The position numbers were made by a program, and so were the translations under genes. DNA of 8,414 nucleotides from an uncultured Oscillospiraceae bacterium (GTDB taxonomy: Bacteria > Bacillota > Clostridia > Oscillospirales > Acutalibacteraceae). The stretch covers positions 1 to 8,414 of the forward strand of contig UREO01000123.1 in assembly GCA_900546895.1 (NCBI GenBank), read 5' to 3'. Shown here one piece after another: positions 1 to 4,814 of this stretch (position 1 is the stretch's first letter; every line of letters starts with the position of its first letter). A model generated the notes under the pieces. The model made no database searches. It was not told the origin of the DNA and saw nothing but the letters and a program-made list of their open reading frames with translations.

Positions 1-123
1 AAACGGTATTGGAAAACCAACTTTATATTCAAAATTATCTATTACTTTGAAAGGCAAAACATAGGATAAGAGAATCTCTATCCAAAGTGCTATGTTCAAT
101 ATTCTCCAGTTAATCTTTTTCAT
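1..123 (-). CDS. Partial small membrane protein, 3' end outside window
   Basis: I read 41 codons from an ATG at 123 to the window edge with no stop, so the C-terminus is missing. The start is well supported: a full AAGGAGGATC Shine-Dalgarno lies at 127-136, ending seven to ten bases before the ATG. The protein begins MKKINWRILNIALWIEILLS, with a lysine-rich N-terminus followed by a hydrophobic stretch at about residues 8-24. This suggests an N-terminal membrane anchor or an uncleaved signal, after which the visible part turns polar (about residues 25-35) and then hydrophobic again. I do not recognise the family and assign no function. Codons are strongly AT-biased, unlike every other gene in the window, and the gene lies beyond the tRNA-Leu 3'-end repeat at 199-218. 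It is therefore probably carried by an integrated element, which is an inference. Confidence 0.72.
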   Translation of the reverse strand, partial: MKKINWRILNIALWIEILLSYVLPFKVIDNFEYKVGFPIPF

Positions 124-164
124 TTTGATCCTCCTTAAATCCAAATCATCTTTACTTTATATTA

Positions 165-190
165 ACATATGAGTTCAAATCCTCATATGT
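165..190. repeat. Perfect 9-bp inverted repeat, candidate operator
   Basis: ACATATGAG at 165-173 and CTCATATGT at 182-190 are perfect inverted arms around an 8-base spacer. The repeat sits 42 bases upstream of the ATG of the AT-rich gene at 1-123, where promoter elements would be expected. No T-run follows on either strand, so it does not look like a terminator. A dimeric regulator binding site is the simplest reading, but I cannot name the regulator family and could not define clear -35/-10 boxes around it. Confidence 0.4.
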
Positions 191-198
191 AATCTTCA

Positions 199-218
199 TG
201 GTGCTGGTGATCGGACTT
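199..218 (-). repeat. Direct repeat of tRNA-Leu 3' end (att-core candidate)
   Basis: These 20 bases (TGGTGCTGGTGATCGGACTT) are identical to 370-389, which is the tRNA-Leu segment from mid T-loop through the encoded CCA. Sequence on either side does not continue the match, so no second tRNA is present. The T-loop to 3' end is the classic core used by tyrosine-recombinase integrases, which recreate the tRNA end on insertion. GC content changes from about 28% on the left to about 53% on the right exactly here. I infer an attachment-site end of an integrated element. No integrase is visible in the window. Confidence 0.65.
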
Positions 219-334
219 AGGCGGTCGTACAACAGCGCACGTTCCGCGAGTCCCTCCATATTTCTTCTGGAAGGTCACTTTGATTCTTTCTACCGACTTG
301 TACCGGGTTCCAGATTCTTGGGGTCATCAAAGCA

Positions 335-370
335 AAAGCAGGGGACGCCCATACGAGCATCCCCTGCTTT
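335..370 (-). terminator. Hairpin terminator after tRNA-Leu
   Basis: Perfect 11-bp arms at 335-345 and 360-370 (AAAGCAGGGGA and its complement) enclose a 14-base loop. Read on the minus strand, the hairpin starts within the tRNA's CCA end, and its 3' arm ends in TTT followed by TGCTTTGA, a weak broken T-run. Position and stem strength suit an intrinsic terminator or processing barrier for the tRNA transcript. The poor T-tract lowers certainty. Confidence 0.6.
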
Positions 371-389
371 GGTGCTGGTGATCGGACTT
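370..389 (-). repeat. tRNA-Leu copy of the 20-bp direct repeat
   Basis: This is the intact tRNA partner of the repeat at 199-218, covering mid T-loop, T-stem 3' half, acceptor 3' strand, discriminator and CCA. In an integration model this is the att site next to the functional tRNA gene, and the 151 bases at 219-369 lie between two cores. Confidence 0.62.
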
Positions 390-456
390 GAACCGATATG
401 GTGTTGCCACCGAGGGATTTTAAGTCCCTTGCGTCTGCCGATTCCGCCACACCAGC
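370..456 (-). tRNA. tRNA-Leu (anticodon UAA), CCA encoded
   Basis: The gene folds as a complete class II tRNA. The 7-bp acceptor stem is GCTGGTG with CACCAGC. The anticodon stem is AGGGA/TCCCT around the loop CTTAAAA, giving anticodon TAA, which reads UUA. A long variable arm has a GGTG/CACC stem with a GCAA loop, and the 5-bp T-stem ATCGG/CCGAT encloses TTCAAGT. Discriminator A73 is followed by a genomically encoded CCA. The long variable arm is typical of Leu, Ser and Tyr tRNAs, and the anticodon fixes Leu. It lies 55 bp downstream of the M23 peptidase gene on the same strand but has its own promoter. Its 3' 20 bases recur at 199-218. Confidence 0.96.
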
Positions 457-471
457 AATTTAACAGTTGCT

Positions 472-500
472 ATTATAGCATAGCGCAACGGCAAAATCAA
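472..500 (-). promoter_or_regulatory. Promoter of tRNA-Leu
   Basis: On the minus strand, TTGATT (500-495) is followed by a 17-base spacer and a perfect TATAAT (477-472), with TGC just before it giving an extended -10. Transcription would start near 465, about nine bases before the mature tRNA 5' end. The promoter lies just past the stop codon of the M23 gene, so the tRNA can be made independently of that gene. Confidence 0.75.
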
Positions 501-511
501 ATAGAATTTTC

Positions 512-1534
512 CTACTTATACTGAATTTGGATCTGATTTTTTCGGGAGTATTCTTTTGTGGCACTGTCACGCACCACTTCGGACTGATTTTGACGCAGCA
601 GCTTGCACAGCTGATACACATCCACCCATATTTCGTTGACGCTTTCCTTCTGACTTTCGTCGAAAATCAGCTGAAGGCCAAAGTGCAGATGGCTCACCTT
701 AATATTATTGACATTTTCCTTCGTACTATAACCCGTATGGCCCACATATCCGATGACATCACCGGCGGTCACCGTCTGGCCGACCGCGAGGTTGGCTGCG
801 TAAGGACGGTTCTGCCTTAAATGCGCATAGTAATAATAGCGCTGTTTGTCAAAGCTGCGGATTCCGATGCGCCAGCCGCCGTACTGGTTCCAGCCCAGCG
901 CCTCCACAATACCGGATTCCGCCGCAATAATGGGCGTACCGGTCGCGGCCATCATATCGTGACCGAGGTGCTGCCGCTTGTAACCGTAAGTCCTGGATGC
1001 ACCGAAATCATCGTAATCCTCATAAGGAAAGGTTTTGGCAATCGGTGAAAATCCGATCAGGCCGTATTTTTCTTCCCCGCTGCCGTCGGTATAGGTGCCG
1101 AGAAGCCCGCCTAGAACCGCCGTGTACGCCTTAAAATAGTAGGTATAATATTTCATGTTCTTTGTGAGGTCCGCCATGCTCTGCGTTTCCAGCTTCGACA
1201 TCAAAACGTCCAGATCATTGCTCTTATAACGTGAAAAATTTCCGCCGTACTTCGCGGCAAGGTAGGCAAGCAGTTCGATCCAGCTTACCTTCTTCTCCTT
1301 TTTCCGAGAGGCGATATCCAGATTCATGGCTTTTTTGAGCGCAAGATACGGCGCGTTGAACTCAACGTACTTTATGTAATCACCGGAGGAAGACGACGCC
1401 GAGCTTTCCAACTGTGCATCTGCGGGCACACTTTCTCCGTAACGGCCTGAAGCGGCGGCAATTCCTGCCGCCGCCGCAAGGACAAGGATAAAAGCAATGA
1501 ATCTTTTTCTCTTCATAATAATACGGTTAAACAA
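512..1534 (-). CDS. Secreted M23 family (LytM-type) metallopeptidase
   Basis: A 340-aa protein predicted to cleave peptidoglycan peptide cross-bridges outside the membrane. The N-terminus has KRKR then a hydrophobic run at about residues 12-28, a signal peptide or membrane anchor. A low-complexity Ser/Ala linker (about 38-50) and a helical region (55-170) lead to the M23 domain (about 180-295). Zinc and catalytic residues are all present: H189 and D193 (HxxxD), H238 in YAHL, and H282/H284 in SHLHFGLQL. By analogy with LytM, H189, D193 and H284 bind zinc, while H238 and H282 assist catalysis. The long N-terminal region with YVEFN and WIELLAYLAAKYGGNF is familiar from clostridial M23 proteins of unclear role. 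I chose the TTG at 1534 because AGGTG (1544-1540) lies five bases upstream. The ATG at 1516 has no adjacent Shine-Dalgarno. It may be co-transcribed with the 59-aa gene upstream. The substrate bond is not predictable. Confidence 0.9.
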   Translation of the reverse strand: MFNRIIMKRKRFIAFILVLAAAAGIAAASGRYGESVPADAQLESSASSSSGDYIKYVEFNAPYLALKKAMNLDIASRKKEKKVSWIELLAYLAAKYGGNFSRYKSNDLDVLMSKLETQSMADLTKNMKYYTYYFKAYTAVLGGLLGTYTDGSGEEKYGLIGFSPIAKTFPYEDYDDFGASRTYGYKRQHLGHDMMAATGTPIIAAESGIVEALGWNQYGGWRIGIRSFDKQRYYYYAHLRQNRPYAANLAVGQTVTAGDVIGYVGHTGYSTKENVNNIKVSHLHFGLQLIFDESQKESVNEIWVDVYQLCKLLRQNQSEVVRDSATKEYSRKNQIQIQYK

Positions 1535-1557
1535 GCGATCACCTACTGTCTATCCAT

Positions 1558-1588
1558 TATTATGAAGGAAGGGGTGAAAATATTGCAA
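1558..1588 (-). promoter_or_regulatory. Candidate promoter of M23 gene
   Basis: On the minus strand, TTGCAA (1588-1583) and CATAAT (1564-1559) are separated by 18 bases. They match the vegetative consensus at 4/6 and 5/6. The same stretch can be read as a sporulation-type promoter: the -10 CATAATA fits the CATnnTA of sigma-G, and ATATT upstream fits part of a sigma-E -35. These alternatives cannot be separated by eye. A start near 1551 would leave a leader of about 17 bases before the TTG start codon. Confidence 0.4.
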
Positions 1589-1592
1589 AAAT

Positions 1593-1772
1593 TCAAAGGT
1601 CATCCGCGTCCTGATCCGGTTTTTCACCGTCTCTGGCCGTGCCGGTATAACTGCCCAGCACATCGGTCGGAATCTCGCTTTTGCTCATGTTGGGAAGCGT
1701 AGCCGCCATTTTGTCTACATCCGTATTTTCCTTATATACTTTTTTTCTGTTCTTCCGCCAATTCTCAAACAT
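1593..1772 (-). CDS. Small acidic-tailed conserved-type hypothetical protein (59 aa)
   Basis: An ATG at 1772 opens a 59-codon frame ending in TGA at 1593-1595. A strong GAGGTGAT Shine-Dalgarno (1785-1778) with a T-run spacer precedes it. The protein starts MFENWRKNRKKVYKENTDVD, so the N-terminus is very basic, and it ends in SYTGTARDGEKPDQDADDL, which is acidic and Pro/Gly-rich. There is no hydrophobic segment, so it is probably cytoplasmic and partly disordered. From memory, short clostridial proteins with a GSYTG...QDADDL tail exist with no assigned function. I could not verify this by search. It sits between the sugar transferase (53 bp upstream) and the M23 gene (58 bp downstream), all on one strand, and no terminator separates it from the M23 gene. 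Function unknown. Confidence 0.75.
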   Translation of the reverse strand: MFENWRKNRKKVYKENTDVDKMAATLPNMSKSEIPTDVLGSYTGTARDGEKPDQDADDL

Positions 1773-1812
1773 AAAAAATCACCTCATGCTTATTATGAAC
1801 AAGCAGAGGTGA
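1773..1812 (-). terminator. Terminator-like hairpin containing the next gene's RBS
   Basis: On the minus strand, arms TCACCTC+TGCTT (1812-1801) pair with AAGCA+GAGGTGA (1791-1787 and 1785-1779), with A1786 as a single-base bulge and a 9-base loop. Six Ts follow immediately (1778-1773). This has the form of an intrinsic terminator, 13 bases past the sugar transferase stop. The 3' arm holds the whole GAGGTGAT Shine-Dalgarno of the 59-aa gene, and the T-run is its spacer to ATG. Readthrough mRNA would either stop here or have a hidden ribosome site. Confidence 0.6.
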
Positions 1813-1820
1813 AATATGAA
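1791..1820 (-). promoter_or_regulatory. Candidate sporulation-like promoter of the 59-aa gene
   Basis: Minus-strand TTCATA (1820-1815), a 17-base spacer and CATAATA (1797-1791) resemble the forespore sigma-G pattern (GYATA, then CATnnTA). A sigma-E reading is also possible. The predicted start near 1784 would fall inside the Shine-Dalgarno, giving a leader of only about 12 bases, which counts against it. The boxes also overlap the hairpin at 1779-1812 and the sugar transferase stop region. Treat as tentative. Confidence 0.28.
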
Positions 1821-1825
1821 TCCGC

Positions 1826-2503
1826 CTATTTCAGCACCGCGCCGATGGTCTGGAACATGATCTTAATGTCGTTCAGCAGGGAAATATTTTTCATGTATTC
1901 CAGATTATATGCCATTTTCGGCGGTAAAATCTGTTCCACATACACTTTCTCCGGGTCTTCGGCCGCATTGAGCAGCCTGTCCTCATCCTTGAACGCAATG
2001 CTCGAGGTAGCGGTAATGCCGGGCCGGATCAGAAGCGTAGCCATATATTCCGGCGAATAAGCATCCACATATTTGCGGACCTCCGGCCGGGGACCGACAA
2101 GGCTCATGCTTCCGTCAAGGACATTTAAAAGCTGTGAAAACTCATCGAGCCGCAATTTCCGGATGAACCTTCCGACCTTTGTTACACGCGGGTCATCGCC
2201 TACCGTAAGCGGAGGACCGATTTTGTCGGCGTCCTGCACCATCGTTCTGAACTTAAAGATTTTAAAATCCTGATTGTAGCGTCCGACGCGAACCTGCCGG
2301 TAAAACACCGGCCCTTTGGAGTCGATTTTAACGGCCAGCGCCAAAAGAAGAAAAAACGGCGAACAAACCGCAAGGATCAGAAGCGATGCCAGAATATCAA
2401 ACGCTCGCTTCGCACCGAGCGAAAACCTGCGCTTGTTCAACAGAGTGAGATATTCCTTCGTATATTTGTTTCTCATTTCCTTGGGGAGTGCTTTAAAATT
2501 CAC
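1826..2503 (-). CDS. Bacterial sugar transferase (monotopic phosphoglycosyl transferase)
   Basis: A 225-aa membrane enzyme that moves a sugar-1-phosphate from a UDP-sugar to undecaprenyl phosphate, the first step in making a lipid-linked glycan for polysaccharide, teichoic-type polymer or glycoprotein. The family is shown by KRAFD near residue 32, a hydrophobic re-entrant helix at about 36-59, KGPVFYRQVRVG (63-74), KFRTM (84-88), the catalytic Asp-Glu pair D120-E121 in LRLDEFSQLLNVLDGSMSLV, and VGPRPE (136-141). The length fits the small PglC/WcaJ-catalytic-domain class. The start is GTG at 2503, with GGAG eight bases upstream. A nearer ATG at 2508 is out of frame and gives only the two-codon frame ATGCCGTGA overlapping the start. 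It has its own promoter, and no other glycan gene is in the window. Sugar specificity cannot be told. Confidence 0.93.
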   Translation of the reverse strand: MNFKALPKEMRNKYTKEYLTLLNKRRFSLGAKRAFDILASLLILAVCSPFFLLLALAVKIDSKGPVFYRQVRVGRYNQDFKIFKFRTMVQDADKIGPPLTVGDDPRVTKVGRFIRKLRLDEFSQLLNVLDGSMSLVGPRPEVRKYVDAYSPEYMATLLIRPGITATSSIAFKDEDRLLNAAEDPEKVYVEQILPPKMAYNLEYMKNISLLNDIKIMFQTIGAVLK

Positions 2504-2538
2504 GGCATGATCTCCATTTCAGATTTTGTATCTTTTAT

Positions 2539-2547
2539 ATTATAGCA
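2539..2547 (-). promoter_or_regulatory. Extended -10 promoter of the sugar transferase
   Basis: The minus strand reads TGCTATAAT (2547-2539), a perfect -10 with the TGn extension. No good -35 lies 17 bases upstream, which the extension can compensate for. A start near 2532 gives a leader of about 29 bases containing the GGAG ribosome site. Confidence 0.65.
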
Positions 2548-2594
2548 CAAGTTTTCGCTTCATAACATTTTTTTGTATTGCAGAACACAATATG

Positions 2595-2624
2595 TTTACA
2601 ATTCCCATGCGATAATGCTATACT
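2595..2624 (+). promoter_or_regulatory. Promoter of the glucokinase-epimerase pair
   Basis: TTTACA (2595-2600), an 18-base spacer and TATACT (2619-2624) preceded by TGC match the vegetative consensus at 5/6 and 5/6 with an extended -10. Transcription would begin near 2631, leaving a leader of about 95 bases to the kinase ATG. The leader holds an 8-base direct repeat AACGGACG (2646-2653 and 2705-2712) of unknown meaning and no riboswitch I recognise. Confidence 0.7.
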
Positions 2625-2725
2625 ATTCACATATAACAGCAGATGAACGGACGGCGGGCACCTGAAAACCACGCTTTTGTTGGGGAATTGCTGTACTTTG
2701 AAATAACGGACGAAGGGGATAAAAA

Positions 2726-3679
2726 ATGTATTATCTGGGAATTGACCTTGGGGGAACCAACATTAAGGTTGGCGTCGTCGACGAAAACAATCAAATCATT
2801 GCCACAGCGAAAAGAAAGACCGTCGTACCCTGCCCTCCTGACGATATGTGCGAGCAGCTTGCTTCCACCGCAACGGAAGCGCTGCGGAACGCAAACCTTA
2901 CTCTGGACGACGTTCCCTGGGTGGGCGTCGGCACCCCCGGCACCGTCAACACGGACACCGGAGTGGTAGAGTTTTCCAACAACCTGTATTTTAAACATTT
3001 TGCACTCAGAAAACTTCTGGGAGCAAAAATGAATAAAAAAATCATCGTGGAAAACGACGCGAACGCGGCGGCCTACGGCGAGTATCAGGCGGGCGCGCTC
3101 AAAGGCGCAAAAAATGCAATGGCGGTCACGCTGGGTACCGGAGTGGGCAGCGGTATCATCATCGACGGTAAAATTTATTCCGGCTCCCATTACGGCGCGG
3201 GAGAAATGGGACATACCGTTATTGTCTTTCAGGGAAGACACTGTACCTGCGGCCGCGACGGCTGCTGGGAAATGTATGCTTCCGCCACCGGCCTGATCCT
3301 CTCCACCAAAGAGGCAATGGAAAAATCCGCCGACCGCAGCAATCTCATCTGGAAACTAGCGGACGGCGACCTGAACAATGTGGACGGGCGCACCGCCTTT
3401 GACGCTATGCGCGCGGGCGATCCGATTGGCAAAGCCGTTGTGGACGAATATATAGAGTACCTGGGCTGCGGACTGGCCAACTGCATCAACGCATTCCAGC
3501 CGGATATTCTCTGCATCGGCGGCGGCATCTGCAACGAAGGGGAAACTCTCCTGAAGCCGCTGCGCGAATATGCCGCCAAGGAGGCCTATTCCATCAGTTC
3601 GCAGGGAGAAACAAAAATTTGCAGGGCATTGCTGGGAAACGATGCGGGAATTATTGGCGCGGCACTGCTGGGCAAATGA
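2726..3679 (+). CDS. glcK: ROK family glucokinase
   Basis: A 317-aa cytoplasmic sugar kinase, expected to convert glucose and ATP to glucose-6-phosphate. The ROK layout is complete: the phosphate-binding DLGGTNIK (residues 7-14), VGTPGTVN (68-75), catalytic D111 in ENDANAA, the LGTGVGSG stretch (136-143), the sugar-binding E160 and H163 in GAGEMGH, and the zinc site formed by H163 with C173, C175 and C180 (CTCGRDGC). A second glycine-rich segment CIGGGICN (263-270) lies near the C-terminus. Length matches clostridial glucokinases, and there is no N-terminal helix-turn-helix, so it is an enzyme and not a ROK repressor. AAGGGG at 2713-2718 fits the ATG. It is followed after 37 bp by the epimerase, supporting free hexose as substrate. 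Glucose is inferred from the family; another hexose or N-acetylmannosamine is possible. Confidence 0.93.
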   Translation: MYYLGIDLGGTNIKVGVVDENNQIIATAKRKTVVPCPPDDMCEQLASTATEALRNANLTLDDVPWVGVGTPGTVNTDTGVVEFSNNLYFKHFALRKLLGAKMNKKIIVENDANAAAYGEYQAGALKGAKNAMAVTLGTGVGSGIIIDGKIYSGSHYGAGEMGHTVIVFQGRHCTCGRDGCWEMYASATGLILSTKEAMEKSADRSNLIWKLADGDLNNVDGRTAFDAMRAGDPIGKAVVDEYIEYLGCGLANCINAFQPDILCIGGGICNEGETLLKPLREYAAKEAYSISSQGETKICRALLGNDAGIIGAALLGK

Positions 3680-3716
3680 TCCCTCATCACCAAATATGAT
3701 AGAAGAAGGCTGAACA

Positions 3717-4775
3717 ATGAGCATTGAAAAATCTGTATTTGGAAAACTGCCGGACGGCACCGTAATCGACAGCTATACCCTGTGCAATAAAAGCGGAATG
3801 ACCGCGCAGGTGATCACCTACGGCTGCCGCATTGTCAGGCTGCTGACCGCCGACAGAAAGGGCAATTTCGGAGACGTGGTCCTGGGACACGACACGCTGG
3901 ACGGATACCTTGAAAAAAGCGACGTTTTCGGGGCCGCCGTAGGCCGCTACGCCAACCGGATCGGCGGGGCGGGATTTGAAATTAACGGAAAAAAGTACTC
4001 GCTTGCGGCAAACGACGGAAAAAATTCTCTGCACAGCGCCCCGGGCGGGTTTCAGGACCGGATCTGGCGGCTGAAATGCAGCGACAATGACGACGACGCG
4101 CCGTCCGTCACCTTTGCTTACCTCAGTGAAGACGGGGAATGCGGATTTCCCGGGAACCTGAACGTAACCGTTCAGTATACCCTCAGCACGGACAACGCGC
4201 TGATCATCGATTACGGCGCGCAGACTGACCGCGAAACGCCGGTCAACCTTACCAACCACTCCTACTTCAACATCAGCGGGGACGCCGGAAACAGCATCCT
4301 GTCACAGGAGCTGCAGATCAACGCGGACACGATTACCGCGGTCGGAAACGACCTGATCCCCACCGGCGGGCTGACCCCGGTCGCCGGCACACCGTATGAC
4401 TTTAACAAGCCAAAAACCATTGGGCAGGACATTCGGGCAAACGACGGTCTCTTGAAAAGCTGCGGAGGCTACGACCATAATTTCGTGATTAAGGGCCCGG
4501 ACGGCATGAAAAAAGCCGCGGAGCTGTACGACCAGTTGAGCGGCAGGGCGATGCTGGTCTTTACCGATATGCCGGGGATACAGATTTACACCGCGAACAG
4601 CTTTGCCCCCGACGCAGTCGGTAAGGAGGGGAAAAGACATCTGGCGCACCATGCGGTCTGTCTGGAAACACAGTTTTTCCCCGACTCGGTCCATCACCCG
4701 GAATTCCCGTTCCAGAACCTAAAACCGGGAGAAAAATACAAGCACACGACCATCTATAAATTCACGGTAAGATAA
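3717..4775 (+). CDS. galM: Aldose 1-epimerase (mutarotase)
   Basis: A 352-aa cytoplasmic enzyme that interconverts alpha and beta anomers of glucose, galactose or related aldoses. Expected active-site residues are all visible by comparison with E. coli GalM: R77 and R81 in GRYANRI, H106 in NSLHSAPGGF, H181 in NLTNHSYFNISG (general acid), D253 in GYDHNFVI, and E317 in CLETQFFPDS (general base). Full length for the family, with no truncation. The ATG at 3717 is preceded by AGAAGG about seven bases away. It lies 37 bp behind the ROK kinase with no terminator between, so the two are probably one transcript, the epimerase supplying the anomer the kinase uses. Its TAA stop is fused to the first base of the downstream hairpin. 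Confidence 0.95.
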   Translation: MSIEKSVFGKLPDGTVIDSYTLCNKSGMTAQVITYGCRIVRLLTADRKGNFGDVVLGHDTLDGYLEKSDVFGAAVGRYANRIGGAGFEINGKKYSLAANDGKNSLHSAPGGFQDRIWRLKCSDNDDDAPSVTFAYLSEDGECGFPGNLNVTVQYTLSTDNALIIDYGAQTDRETPVNLTNHSYFNISGDAGNSILSQELQINADTITAVGNDLIPTGGLTPVAGTPYDFNKPKTIGQDIRANDGLLKSCGGYDHNFVIKGPDGMKKAAELYDQLSGRAMLVFTDMPGIQIYTANSFAPDAVGKEGKRHLAHHAVCLETQFFPDSVHHPEFPFQNLKPGEKYKHTTIYKFTVR

Positions 4776-4805
4776 CAGGAACCCCGGCAAAGCCGGGGTT
4801 CCTGT
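4775..4805. terminator. Bidirectional terminator between convergent operons
   Basis: A perfect 14-bp stem (4775-4788 with 4792-4805, arm ACAGGAACCCCGGC) closes a three-base AAA loop. It starts on the last base of the epimerase stop and ends 9 bases before the ABC gene stop. The T-runs are short (CTGTTTCC on plus, TTATCTTACC on minus), but the stem is very stable and is the only candidate between two facing genes. Confidence 0.85.
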
Positions 4806-4814
4806 CTGTTTCCG

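Noticed and set aside
152..259. 35-aa minus-strand frame crossing the 199-218 repeat
   Set aside because: No good ribosome site, no recognisable domain, and it joins two segments of different GC across the att-like core, so it is likely chance.
217..450. 77-aa minus-strand frame and 108-aa plus-strand frame over the tRNA region
   Set aside because: Both run through tRNA-Leu; the protein start MAESADARDLKSLGG is just the translated tRNA, a common spurious call.
2550..2592. Possible CcpA cre site and a 5-bp inverted repeat (TATTG/CAATA) upstream of the kinase promoter
   Set aside because: The candidate fails the cre consensus once the central CG is aligned, and 5-bp arms are too short to stand out from chance.
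2643..2969. 108-aa plus-strand frame starting in the glucokinase leader
   Set aside because: Most of it overlaps the real kinase out of frame; there is no convincing ribosome site before it and no stop in the leader that would make it a leader peptide.
3687..4259. Long minus-strand frame (190 aa) antisense to the epimerase, and a 204-aa one antisense to the kinase
   Set aside because: GC-rich shadows of well-supported genes, with no domain features or ribosome sites.
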